The translations under genes were made by a program, and so were the position numbers. The notes beneath the pieces are model-generated. The model worked only from the letters and a program-made list of their open reading frames with translations. It did not search any database and had not been told where the DNA came from. A stretch of DNA of 64,000 nt from the NCBI RefSeq assembly GCF_041431415.1, contig NZ_CP107845.1, positions 2,108,001 through 2,172,000 of the forward strand, written 5' to 3'. This DNA comes from Streptomyces sp. NBC_00513. Its GTDB lineage: Bacteria > Actinomycetota > Actinomycetes > Streptomycetales > Streptomycetaceae. Shown here one piece after another: positions 17,088 through 25,671 of the stretch (position 1 is its first letter; each line of letters starts with the position of its first letter).

Positions 17088-18131
17088 CTACGGCTTGATG
17101 AGCACCTTGAGCGCGCTGCGGTCGTCCATCGCGCGGTAGCCGTCCGGGACCTCGTCCAGGGAGACCGCCCGGTCGAAGACCGGGGAGGGGTCGATCGCGC
17201 CGCTGAGCACGTCCGCGAGCAGCTCCGGGATGTACGCGCGCACCGGCGCGACGCCGCCGCGCAGGGTCAGGTTGCGGTCGAACATCACGTCGAGGTCCAG
17301 GCCGGTGCCGCTGCCGTGCGGGACGCCGACGTAGCCGATGGATCCGCCGTCGCGGGTGATGTTGACGGCCGTGCGCATGGACTGTTCGGTGCCGACGGCC
17401 TCGATGACCGCGTGCGCGCCCTCGCCGGCGGTCAGTTCGCGGACGGCCGCCTCGGCGGCCTCGCCGCGTTCGGCGACGATGTCGGTGGCGCCGAAGAGCG
17501 TGGCGATGTCCGTGCGGGCGGTGTGGCGGCCCAGCGCGATGATCCGGTCGGCGCCGAGGCGCTTCGCGGCGAGGACGCCGCACAGGCCGACCGCGCCGTC
17601 ACCGACGACGGCGACCGTGGAGCCCTTGCGGACGCCGGCGCCGAGCGCCGCGTGGTGGCCGGTGCCCATGACGTCGGACAGCGCCAGCAGGGCGGTCAGC
17701 AGGTGGTCGTCGGAGGCGGCGTCGGCGGGCAGCTTGACCAGGGTGCCGTCGGCGTGCGGAACGCGGACGGCCTCGCCCTGGCCGCCGTCGTGACCGACCG
17801 AGCCCCAGAAGCCGCCGTCCACGCAGGACGTGTGGAGGCCTTCGACGCAGTGCCGGCAGGTGCCGTCGGACCACATGAAGGGGGCGACGACGAGGTCGCC
17901 GGCGCGCAGGTCGGTGACGGCGGAGCCGGTCTCCTCGACGATGCCGAGGAACTCGTGGCCGATCCGCTGTCCGGGCTCGCGCGCGGCCTCGCCGCGGTAG
18001 GCCCAGAGGTCGCTGCCGCAGATGCAGGCGCGCAGTACGCGGACGACGGCGTCCTCGGGACGCCGGATCGCGGCGTCGGGCACCTCCTCCACGCGGATGT
18101 CGTGCGGGGCGTGGATGACGGTGGCGCGCAT
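17088..18131 (-). CDS. Zinc-dependent alcohol dehydrogenase family protein
   Basis: 347 aa from ATG with GGAGG upstream. Medium-chain dehydrogenase: catalytic zinc residues in ACICGSDLW (Cys about 36) and GHEFLGIVE (His-Glu), cofactor loop VVGDGAVGLCGVLAAKRLGA. The structural zinc lobe DGTCRHCVEGLHTSC has three of the usual four cysteines, the first being replaced by Ser/Asp, so this lobe may bind zinc weakly or not at all. The substrate is unknown. Closest recall is the zinc-dependent ADH/threonine-dehydrogenase-like group common in Streptomyces. Confidence 0.85.
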   Translation of the reverse strand: MRATVIHAPHDIRVEEVPDAAIRRPEDAVVRVLRACICGSDLWAYRGEAAREPGQRIGHEFLGIVEETGSAVTDLRAGDLVVAPFMWSDGTCRHCVEGLHTSCVDGGFWGSVGHDGGQGEAVRVPHADGTLVKLPADAASDDHLLTALLALSDVMGTGHHAALGAGVRKGSTVAVVGDGAVGLCGVLAAKRLGADRIIALGRHTARTDIATLFGATDIVAERGEAAEAAVRELTAGEGAHAVIEAVGTEQSMRTAVNITRDGGSIGYVGVPHGSGTGLDLDVMFDRNLTLRGGVAPVRAYIPELLADVLSGAIDPSPVFDRAVSLDEVPDGYRAMDDRSALKVLIKP

Positions 18132-18190
18132 GGTGGTGCAGTCCTCCGGATCGGGGGGTGGTGTGGGCAGGACCCGCCTTGTGGGCTCCC

Positions 18191-18874
18191 CTACCGTACG
18201 CCTGCCTCCCGGGGGCGCACGCCGGTGGCCAGCAGGTACTGGGCCGCCAGGTAGGTGGCCATGATCCAGAAGTCGGGCCGGGGCAACTGGGGCCACTCGG
18301 CGACCCCGGTCGCGATGAGGGTGTCGGACAGCAGGAACAGCGCGCCGCCGATCCCGGCACGCACCCCGAGGGCACTGGAGCGGTAGGCCATGGCGGTGAG
18401 CAGCAGGCTGTATCCGGCGACGGGGACGCGCAGCTCGGCCGGCAGGTCGCTCCAGAGCAGCGCGACGGTGGCGACGAGGGCGAGGGCGTACGCGCCGCCG
18501 AGGAGCGGGTTGGTCGCGCGCCGGCCGAAGAGCACGAGGTAGCAGACGTGACCGAGGGCGAAGGAGCCCATGCCGACCAGGAACGCGGCATCGGCGTCGA
18601 AGAGGAGCGCCAGGTCCCCGCCCCAGCCGAACAGCAGGGCGGCGACCAGCAGTCGGGGGGCGCCGAGCGCGATCACGTGGGCGACGAGCAGCGGCATCAG
18701 CAGCGGTTTGGCGATGACGTGCCCGAGGTGCCAGTCGGCGAGGAGCGAGCCGAGGTCGACGGCCGCGGCCACGGCGAACCCGGCGAGGGCGATCCGGCCG
18801 GCGAGGGCCCGTCGTCCGCCGCCGGACGCGGTGTCCCGCGCCCAGGACGGCGTGCGGGACTCGGTGGCGCTCAC
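18191..18874 (-). CDS. YhhN/TMEM86-type lysoplasmalogenase family membrane protein
   Basis: 227 aa, about 8 helices. Family features: HVIAKPLLMPLL, LFGWGGDLALLFD, FALGHVCYLVLF and LLSDTLIA, the conserved Asp and His residues of the YhhN fold. In animals TMEM86 hydrolyses the vinyl-ether bond of lysoplasmalogens; activity in Streptomyces is not established here. GTG start overlaps the stop of the sterol-desaturase-like gene by 4 bases, so they are coupled. Confidence 0.8.
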   Translation of the reverse strand: MSATESRTPSWARDTASGGGRRALAGRIALAGFAVAAAVDLGSLLADWHLGHVIAKPLLMPLLVAHVIALGAPRLLVAALLFGWGGDLALLFDADAAFLVGMGSFALGHVCYLVLFGRRATNPLLGGAYALALVATVALLWSDLPAELRVPVAGYSLLLTAMAYRSSALGVRAGIGGALFLLSDTLIATGVAEWPQLPRPDFWIMATYLAAQYLLATGVRPREAGVR

Positions 18875-19848
18875 GCGGCGTGCTCGGAGGCGGGGGCCTT
18901 CGACGAGGCAGGCGAGGCAGACGAGGGCTGTGGGGGCTGCGGGGCCGGTGCCGGTTCGCCGCCCGGGGAGCCCGGGGCGGGAACGGGGGCGGCGGGCGGG
19001 GAGCCCGGGGCGGTGGCCGAGGCGGGCTGCCAGCCGGGGCCGCGGAAGACCCGGCCGGCGCGCTCGCTCCAACTTCCGGCGGCGCGTACGTCGCGGGCGA
19101 TGGCGGCGTATTCGTGGGTGGCCACGCGCAGCGGGTTGTGGGTGGCGATGTTCTTGGTGAGCCCGTAGACGGGCCGGTCGGTCTCCCCGACCCAGGACCC
19201 GAACAGACGGTCCCAGATGATCAGGATGCCGCCGAAGTTGCGGTCCAGGTAGCCGCCCTGCGAGGCGTGGTGGACGCGGTGGTGGGAGGGGGTGTTGAAG
19301 ACGTACTCGTAGGGCCGCGGCAGCTTCCCGATGCGCTCGGTGTGGACCCAGAACTGGTAGAGCAGGTTGATTCCGTAGCAGAACGGGATCGCCGCCGGGT
19401 GGACGCCGAGCGCCACCATGGGCAGGTAGAACCACCAGGTGGTGGCACTGGTCCAGGGCTGGCGCAGGGCGGTGGTGAGGTTGAACCGCTTGCTGCTGTG
19501 GTGGACCACGTGGCAGGCCCACAGGATGCGGATCACGTGGTGGAGGCGGTGCTGCCAGTAGTACAGGAAGTCCTGGACGAGGAGCATCAGCAGGGCGGTC
19601 CACCACAGGAACGGCACGCGCAGCGGGGTGAGTTCGTAGACGGCGGTGAAGACCGCGACGACCGGGATCTTCCAGAGCAGGTCGAAGCCGATGCTGCCCA
19701 GCCCCATGGTGATGCTCGTGGCGGCGTCCTTGGTGTCGTAGCCGGCGGCATCCTCGTCGGGATGGAGCCGGTAACTGACCACCTCGATGACGGTGAGCAG
19801 CACGAAGGCTGGTATGGACCACAGCACGACATCGGGCAGGTTCGGCAT
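18871..19848 (-). CDS. Sterol desaturase / fatty acid hydroxylase family protein
   Basis: 325 aa, integral membrane di-iron enzyme. The eight-histidine pattern is seen as WQHRLHH (about residue 99), HVVHHSS (about 114) and HHRVHHA (about 194). This set resembles alkylglycerol monooxygenase-type members that act on ether lipids. The last about 60 residues are a Pro/Ala/Ser-rich cytosolic tail outside the domain. It is first in an operon with a lysoplasmalogenase-like gene. The substrate could be a sterol, hopanoid, fatty acid or ether lipid. Confidence 0.82.
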   Translation of the reverse strand: MPNLPDVVLWSIPAFVLLTVIEVVSYRLHPDEDAAGYDTKDAATSITMGLGSIGFDLLWKIPVVAVFTAVYELTPLRVPFLWWTALLMLLVQDFLYYWQHRLHHVIRILWACHVVHHSSKRFNLTTALRQPWTSATTWWFYLPMVALGVHPAAIPFCYGINLLYQFWVHTERIGKLPRPYEYVFNTPSHHRVHHASQGGYLDRNFGGILIIWDRLFGSWVGETDRPVYGLTKNIATHNPLRVATHEYAAIARDVRAAGSWSERAGRVFRGPGWQPASATAPGSPPAAPVPAPGSPGGEPAPAPQPPQPSSASPASSKAPASEHAA

Positions 19849-19892
19849 GTCCGCACCATAGAGCGGGGCTCGGGGCTGCCGCTAGAGGTTGT

Positions 19893-19904
19893 TACCGATC
19901 GGTA
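19893..19904. promoter_or_regulatory. Palindrome in the desaturase/NACHT divergent promoter
   Basis: TACCGATCGGTA is a perfect 12-bp palindrome, followed by a further ATCGGTGTTACC half-like copy (19908-19919). It resembles operators of TetR-type repressors, but no such gene is adjacent. Confidence 0.45.
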
Positions 19905-19963
19905 TCCATCGGTGTTACCGGCGGTTCGAGCGATGATGGCGAGGTCGAGGGGAAGGCCAGGGC

Positions 19964-22900
19964 ATGACAGGTTTCGAGACGGTTCTCTTACGGGTCGCGG
20001 GCACGGCGGCGACCACCCTGCTGAAGTCCCTCCTCGCCCGGGCCCCCGGCGCCGGCCTGACCGCCCACCCCGCCCGTCCCGCCGGCCGCCTGCGCCGACC
20101 GACGGAACTGGGCGACCCCGAGATCCGCCGACTCACCCGCACCCTGGCCTCCCGCCTGGGCGAGGAGGCGGCCCGGCTGCCGGACCACGAGCGGTCGGCC
20201 GTGGTGGACTCGGTGGCCGACACCTTCGCCATGGTGGGCCGGCTGGACGCCGACGCCCTCTTCGCCGCGGACCTGCGACCGGCGGCCCTGGCGGCGGCGA
20301 TCCCGCCGCCCCGCGCGGCGGGCCTGAGCGAGGCCGCGGAGTCCGTCCACCGCCGGCTCGTCGAACTGTGCTGCACGCACGTGGTGGAGTACGCGACCAC
20401 CCTGCCGGGCTTCTCCGCCCGGGCGGACGTGGAACTGGTCCGCCGGATGGCCGAGTTGGCCCGGGCGGTGGACCGGCTCTCGCGCACCGGCGACGGCGCG
20501 GCGCTCGCCTTCGAGGAGCGGTACGGCCGGTACATCGCCGAGGCGCACGGGCGACTCCAACTGTTCGGGCTCACCTTCAGTCAGGCCCGCCGGGAGTGGC
20601 CGCTGGACCGGGCGTACATCAGCCTGGCGGTCAGCGGCGAGCGACTCCTGGAGGAACCGGGCCGGACCACCCCGATGAGCACCGAACTGGCCCTCGGCGC
20701 CTCCGAGCGGGTGCTGCTGCGCGGTCCGGCGGGCTCGGGCAAGAGCACCCTCGTGCAGTGGCTGGCCCTGAACTCCGCCCGCCGCACCTTCGGCCCCGGC
20801 CTGCGGGACTGGAACCTCCTCGTCCCCTTCGTGCTGCCGCTGCGGTCCTTCAACTCCCCCGCGGGGCTGCCGATGCCGCAGGACTGGCTGAGCGCGACCG
20901 GGGTGCCGCTGCGGGCACCGGACGGCTGGGTGGAGTCCCTCCTCTCCGCCGGGCGGGCGCTGGTCCTGGTCGACGGGGTGGACGAGGTCCCGCCCCGCCT
21001 GCGCGACCGGACGGAGACCTGGCTCCGGGCCCTGCTCATCGCCTATCCCACGGCCCGGTTCGTGATCACCACCCGCCCCTCGGCCGTCCCGGAGGACTGG
21101 CTGACCGGGCACGGCTTCTCCCCCCTGTCGCTGCTGCCCATGGAGCGGGACGGCGTCGGGGCCTTCATCACGCACTGGCACGACTCCGCCCGGGCGGAGG
21201 GCGTCTCCGGGCAGGAGCGGGAGCAGCTCGACACGTACGAGAAGTCGCTCATCCAGGCGGTGAGCACGCGCCGGGACCTCGGCCGACTGGCCACCAACCC
21301 GCTGATGTGCGCCCTGCTGTGCGCCCTGAACCGGGACCGGCGGATGCATCTGCCCCGGGCCCGCAAGGAGCTGTACGACGCCGCGCTGGACATGCTCCTG
21401 GTCCGCCGGGACACCGAGCGGGACATAGCGGGGGTCGAGGGGGTCTACCTCAGCCGGGACGAGCAGACGGTGCTGCTCCAGCGGCTGGCGTACTGGCTCA
21501 TCCGCAACGGGCAGTTGGTGGCCTCCTTCGAGGAGGCGATCGAGATGGTCGGCGAGTGGCTCGACGCGATGCCGCAGGTCCGGGCGCAGGGCAGTGCGCG
21601 CCGGGTGTTCCGGCATCTGCTGATCCGCTCCGGCCTGCTCCGGGAACCGGTTCCGGATTCCGTGCAGTTCGTCCACCGCGTCTTCCAGGACTACCTGGGG
21701 GCGAAGGCGGCCGTGGAGGCGCGGGACTTCGGCGTGCTGGTGCGCAACGCGCACGAGGACACCTGGGACGACGTGATCCGGATGGCGGTCGGACACGCCA
21801 GACCCGACGAACGGGCCCACCTGCTGCGGGAGTTGCTGCGGCGGGCCGACGAGAACGAACGGGACCGCAGCCGGCTGGTGCTGCTGGCGGCGGCCTGTCT
21901 GGAGCACGCCCCCGAGCTGGACCCGGAGGTGTGGCACGAGGTGGAGACCCGTACGGCGCACCTGCTGCCGCCGCGTTCGGCCGCGCAGGCCGAGGAGCTG
22001 GCCAAGGCGGGGGAACTGGTCCTGGAACTGCTGCCGGAACCGGCCGACCTCACCGAGGACGAGGCAGCCGCGACGATCCGGACGGCCGCGCTGGTCGGCG
22101 GGGACCGGGCGCTCCAGGTCATCGCGGGGTTCCGGTCGGACGACCGGTACGAGGTGGTGCACGAGCTGTCGGACTCGTGGGGGCGCTTCCCCAACGAGGC
22201 GTACGCGGACGCGGTGCTGTCCGGGGCGCCCGTACGCGAGGGCCACCTGCACCTGCGCACGGCCGAGCAGTTGGCGACCTACGAGCGGTTGCGGCACATC
22301 CACCGGGTCCACCTGACCTGGGACGGCCCGATCCCGCCGGCGATCTCGGGCCGGCGGGACCTGGAGTGGCTGGTCATGCACCGCAATCCGGGGCTGACCG
22401 ACCTGTCCCCGCTGGCCGGGCATCCGACGCTGCGCCATCTGGGGGTGTTGGACTGCCCGCAGGTGACCGGGGTCGAGGTGGTGACCGAGCTGGCGGCGGA
22501 CAGCCTCGCCTTCGGCTACCTGCGGGACGGACTCTCGCTGGCCCCGCTGGCCGGGGCCGCGGGGTTGCGCTCCCTGGTCATCGGGTTCGAGCCGGAGCAG
22601 CGGCGGATCGGGGACGTCCCGGCGGCGGGGACCCTGGCCGCGCTGCACATCTGGCAGGGCGCCCGCCGGATGACGCTGGACGGGATCGACCGGTGGCCCG
22701 GGGTGCGGACGCTGACGATCGCCGGGAGCGGCCAGTACCGGCAGTTGACGCGGGAGCTGCCGCTGCCGGACCTGGACGGGTTGCAGATCCGGCATGCCGC
22801 GCCGGTGGCGATCGAGGCGCTCCTGCCCTACGAGCGGCTGACCCGGCTGACCCTGATCAGGTGTGCGCTGGAGGGGACGTTGGAGCCGTTGCGCGCGTTC

Positions 22901-23056
22901 CGGGGGTTGCGGCGGCTGGTGCTGAGCGAGTGCCTGGGCACGGTGGACCTGTCGCCGCTCGCGGATCTGGAGGGCCTGGTCGTCGAGGTGCACCGGGGCA
23001 CGAACGTGAGCGGGGCGGAACGGATCGCGCCGGAGTGGCTCGTCCGCAGGGACTGA
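19964..23056 (+). CDS. NACHT-domain STAND NTPase with C-terminal leucine-rich region (bacterial NLR-like)
   Basis: 1030 aa. The N-terminal about 220 residues are helical with no catalytic motif I can name, like the NACHT N-terminal helical domains. The NACHT ATPase follows: Walker A GPAGSGKST (about 254), Walker B LVLVDGVDEVPPR (about 333), sensor-like TTRPSAVPEDW. A helical segment (about 420-720) links to a repeat region (about 790-1010) with leucine-rich units such as LTDLSPLAGHPTLRHLGVLDC and GLRRLVLSECLGTVDLSPLADLEGL. This is the tripartite plan of NLR sensors: effector/adaptor, switch, ligand-binding repeats. Some bacterial NACHT proteins defend against phages; this one is not shown to. 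Single gene, own promoter. Confidence 0.88.
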   Translation: MTGFETVLLRVAGTAATTLLKSLLARAPGAGLTAHPARPAGRLRRPTELGDPEIRRLTRTLASRLGEEAARLPDHERSAVVDSVADTFAMVGRLDADALFAADLRPAALAAAIPPPRAAGLSEAAESVHRRLVELCCTHVVEYATTLPGFSARADVELVRRMAELARAVDRLSRTGDGAALAFEERYGRYIAEAHGRLQLFGLTFSQARREWPLDRAYISLAVSGERLLEEPGRTTPMSTELALGASERVLLRGPAGSGKSTLVQWLALNSARRTFGPGLRDWNLLVPFVLPLRSFNSPAGLPMPQDWLSATGVPLRAPDGWVESLLSAGRALVLVDGVDEVPPRLRDRTETWLRALLIAYPTARFVITTRPSAVPEDWLTGHGFSPLSLLPMERDGVGAFITHWHDSARAEGVSGQEREQLDTYEKSLIQAVSTRRDLGRLATNPLMCALLCALNRDRRMHLPRARKELYDAALDMLLVRRDTERDIAGVEGVYLSRDEQTVLLQRLAYWLIRNGQLVASFEEAIEMVGEWLDAMPQVRAQGSARRVFRHLLIRSGLLREPVPDSVQFVHRVFQDYLGAKAAVEARDFGVLVRNAHEDTWDDVIRMAVGHARPDERAHLLRELLRRADENERDRSRLVLLAAACLEHAPELDPEVWHEVETRTAHLLPPRSAAQAEELAKAGELVLELLPEPADLTEDEAAATIRTAALVGGDRALQVIAGFRSDDRYEVVHELSDSWGRFPNEAYADAVLSGAPVREGHLHLRTAEQLATYERLRHIHRVHLTWDGPIPPAISGRRDLEWLVMHRNPGLTDLSPLAGHPTLRHLGVLDCPQVTGVEVVTELAADSLAFGYLRDGLSLAPLAGAAGLRSLVIGFEPEQRRIGDVPAAGTLAALHIWQGARRMTLDGIDRWPGVRTLTIAGSGQYRQLTRELPLPDLDGLQIRHAAPVAIEALLPYERLTRLTLIRCALEGTLEPLRAFRGLRRLVLSECLGTVDLSPLADLEGLVVEVHRGTNVSGAERIAPEWLVRRD

Positions 23057-23143
23057 GCCGCTCCGGCGGGACCGCCGGTTCGCCGGACCGGGCCGATTCA
23101 CCGGACCAGGCCGGTCCGGCGGGATCGGCGGGATCGACAGGAT

Positions 23144-24373
23144 CTACCAGACCCGCACCGAGCCCCCTCGGGCGAAGGCCGGGCTGGTGGCGGCCGGGGG
23201 GATCTCCGTCAGCGGCTCGGCGATCTCCGAGACCAGCGGGCCGCACGTGGCCGCGACCGTGTCCAGCCGGGCGAGGTCGAAGCCGTAGACGCGGGCCGCG
23301 TTCCCGCCGACCATGGCGGCCACCTCCTCGCGGGGCAGGCCCGCGTAGGCGATGCGGAGGCCTTCGCGGGAGAACGGCGTGGTGCCCTCGTCGTGGGGGT
23401 AGTCGGAACCCCACATGATCTTGTCGAGGCCGATCCGGTGGCGCAGCGGGACCTCGTGGGGGCGCATGAAGCTGGCCCCCACGAAGCAGTTGTCCCGCCA
23501 CACCTCGCTCGGCCCCTTGCCCATGGACCGGGCCAGACCCGCGCCGAACTTGGCCTCCGCGGTGGCCGAGGCGGCGACCAGACGGCCGTGGTAGTAGTCG
23601 AGCATCTCCATCACGCCGGGGATCCAGCCGGAGCCCTGTTCCGTCAGGACGAGCCGGAGGCCCGGGTGCCGGCGGAAGGCGCCGCCGAAGATCAGGTGCC
23701 ACAGGGCGCGGTGGGAGAACCAGGTGGTCTCCACCATGAAGACCGCCCGGGCCGCCGGCTCGTCCCCCAGCGGGGGCGAGGCCGAGCCGCCGTGGTGGTT
23801 GACCGGGACCTCCAGCTCGTCGCACACCGCCCAGATGGGGTCGTAGGCGGCGGAGTACAGCTCGGGGACGCCGCTGCCCGGGGGCGCGCCCGGCAGGAGG
23901 ATCCCGCCGGTCAGGCCGGCGTCGCGGGTGCGGCGGATCTCCTTCACCGCCTCGTCGACGTCGTTCAGCAGGATCTGGGTGACACCGGCGCGGCGTCCCG
24001 GGGCGTCGTCGCAGAAGTCGGCCAGCCACCGGTTGTGGGCCCGCAGGCCCGCCCAGCGCAGGGTGAACTCCTCGCGGGTGGGCGCCGGGGCCATCAGGGC
24101 GGCGGACGGGAAGAAGGGCGGGATCGTGTTCGGGAAGAGGACTTCCGCGACGATGCCGTCGGCTTCGAGTTCCGCCAGTCGGCGCCGGGAGTTCCAGTTC
24201 CGGTCGGCGGTGTCCGCGAGGAGGTCCTCGTACGGGTTCACGTACGAGGCCGCCCAGGCGTCGAACTCGTCGTGGTGGCGCTTCTCCAGGTACGGCTTGT
24301 AGTCCAGCAGGTCGGCGCCCGCGTGGCAGTCCGCCGAGACGACGGTGTAGCGGTCCTCGGCCGGCGTCGTCAC
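23144..24373 (-). CDS. Amidohydrolase family protein (amidohydrolase-2), copy A
   Basis: 409 aa from GTG overlapping the upstream gene's stop by 4 bases. TIM-barrel metal hydrolase/decarboxylase of the ACMSD/gamma-resorcylate decarboxylase group. Metal residues visible: SADCHAG near the N-terminus (the usual HxH is DCH, one His lost), NHHGG (about 190), and GSDYPHDEG (about 325). Many family members decarboxylate aromatic acids or hydrolyse ring products, but the substrate cannot be read. Last gene of a four-gene operon with a second amidohydrolase, an SDR and an ADC-like protein. Confidence 0.85.
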   Translation of the reverse strand: MTTPAEDRYTVVSADCHAGADLLDYKPYLEKRHHDEFDAWAASYVNPYEDLLADTADRNWNSRRRLAELEADGIVAEVLFPNTIPPFFPSAALMAPAPTREEFTLRWAGLRAHNRWLADFCDDAPGRRAGVTQILLNDVDEAVKEIRRTRDAGLTGGILLPGAPPGSGVPELYSAAYDPIWAVCDELEVPVNHHGGSASPPLGDEPAARAVFMVETTWFSHRALWHLIFGGAFRRHPGLRLVLTEQGSGWIPGVMEMLDYYHGRLVAASATAEAKFGAGLARSMGKGPSEVWRDNCFVGASFMRPHEVPLRHRIGLDKIMWGSDYPHDEGTTPFSREGLRIAYAGLPREEVAAMVGGNAARVYGFDLARLDTVAATCGPLVSEIAEPLTEIPPAATSPAFARGGSVRVW

Positions 24374-25659
24374 GAGACCCCCAGCGTCGGAAAGTCGTGT
24401 CCGGTGAGCCAGTGCCGGCCCACCTCCCGCGAGCGGGCCCAGGAGGCACGTACGGCCGCCTGGTCGGTGGGCTGGCCGAGCTCCGTCGGGGTCGGCCCGA
24501 TCCGGTGGGCGATGGGGGCGAGCCGCGCCGTGTCGAAGCCGAAGACGTCGGCGGCGGCCAGGCCCAGCATGCGGCGGGTCTCGTCGACGGGGATGTCGTG
24601 GAAGGTGTTCTTCAGCCAGGTGCGGGTGTGCGGCCAGGTCCCCTCGGGGTGCGGGAAGTCCGAGCCCCACAGGATGTTGTCGACGCCGATCTCGTAACGC
24701 TGGGCGAGTTCGCGGCGCTTGGTGTTCGTGGCGCAGATGAACACCTGGCGGTCCAGGTACTCGCTCGGCGGGCGCGTCAGCTCGGCGAAGGGCGAGAGCT
24801 TCTTGCCGCCGTGCGCGCCGAGGTAGAGGCGGTCCATGAACCACAGTTGGTTGGGCAGCCACCAGCAGCCGGACTCGGCGATGCCGAACCTCAGGCCGGG
24901 GTGGCGTTCGAAGACCCCGGACCACAGGAGGAACCACAGGGGCCGCGAGGGCCACCAGGTGACCTCGGAGACGTAGATGCCGAGGTGGTCGCCGTACTCG
25001 TGGCGGGGCGCGGCCCCCGAGTGCGTGACGACGGGCATCGCGGTCTCGGCCGCCGCCGCCCACACGGGGTCGTAGCGGCGGTCGTGGTAGGGCGCCTTGT
25101 CCACCCACATCGAGGGGATCATCAACGCGCCGAGCCCGGACTCCTTGGCCCGGTGGATCTCCGCGACCACCTCGGCGGGTTCGCCCGTGATGGGCAGCAG
25201 GGCGACGCCGCAGTGTCGTTCGGGGTTCCGGGACACGAACTCGGCGAGCCAGCGGTTGTGCGCCCGCGCGCCCGCCATGCCCAGTGCGGGGTCCTGGTCG
25301 CCGGACAGGCCCAGGCCCACGCCGAAGGGGGCGGCGGTCTGGCTGTCGACGGCGTCCGCGTCGGGGAAGACGACCTCGGCGGCCACGCCGTCGCCGTCGA
25401 GTTCCTTCAGGCGTCGGCCCACGTCCCAGCCGCCCTTGAGGCCTTCCTCGTGGTCGTGGAACCACTTCTCGGCGAAGGCCTCGTTGCGCACGCCGAGGCG
25501 GGTGGCCTCCTCGCGGCGCGCGTCGCGTTGACCGAGGAACTCGTCGAACTCGCGGTGGAAGGCGCTGTCGAGGTAGGGGCGGTACTGCTCGGTGGGCAGG
25601 CCCGCGTGGCAGTCGGAGGAGATGATCAGGTACGGGTCTTCGTACGGGGTGTCGCTCAC
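24370..25659 (-). CDS. Amidohydrolase family protein (amidohydrolase-2), copy B
   Basis: 429 aa, paralogue of the next gene. Same motifs: SSDCHAGLPTEQYRPYLD, VVTHSGAAP (His ligand), WGSDFPHPEGTWPH. Differences are an insert around residues 80-120 with GFGVGLGLSGDQDP-like sequence and a longer C-terminus. Tandem paralogues with 4-base overlap suggest a heteromeric enzyme or consecutive steps. The C-terminal WARSREVGRHWLTGHDF segment is not part of the barrel core. Confidence 0.85.
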   Translation of the reverse strand: MSDTPYEDPYLIISSDCHAGLPTEQYRPYLDSAFHREFDEFLGQRDARREEATRLGVRNEAFAEKWFHDHEEGLKGGWDVGRRLKELDGDGVAAEVVFPDADAVDSQTAAPFGVGLGLSGDQDPALGMAGARAHNRWLAEFVSRNPERHCGVALLPITGEPAEVVAEIHRAKESGLGALMIPSMWVDKAPYHDRRYDPVWAAAAETAMPVVTHSGAAPRHEYGDHLGIYVSEVTWWPSRPLWFLLWSGVFERHPGLRFGIAESGCWWLPNQLWFMDRLYLGAHGGKKLSPFAELTRPPSEYLDRQVFICATNTKRRELAQRYEIGVDNILWGSDFPHPEGTWPHTRTWLKNTFHDIPVDETRRMLGLAAADVFGFDTARLAPIAHRIGPTPTELGQPTDQAAVRASWARSREVGRHWLTGHDFPTLGVS

Positions 25660-25671
25660 GACGGACGCTCC

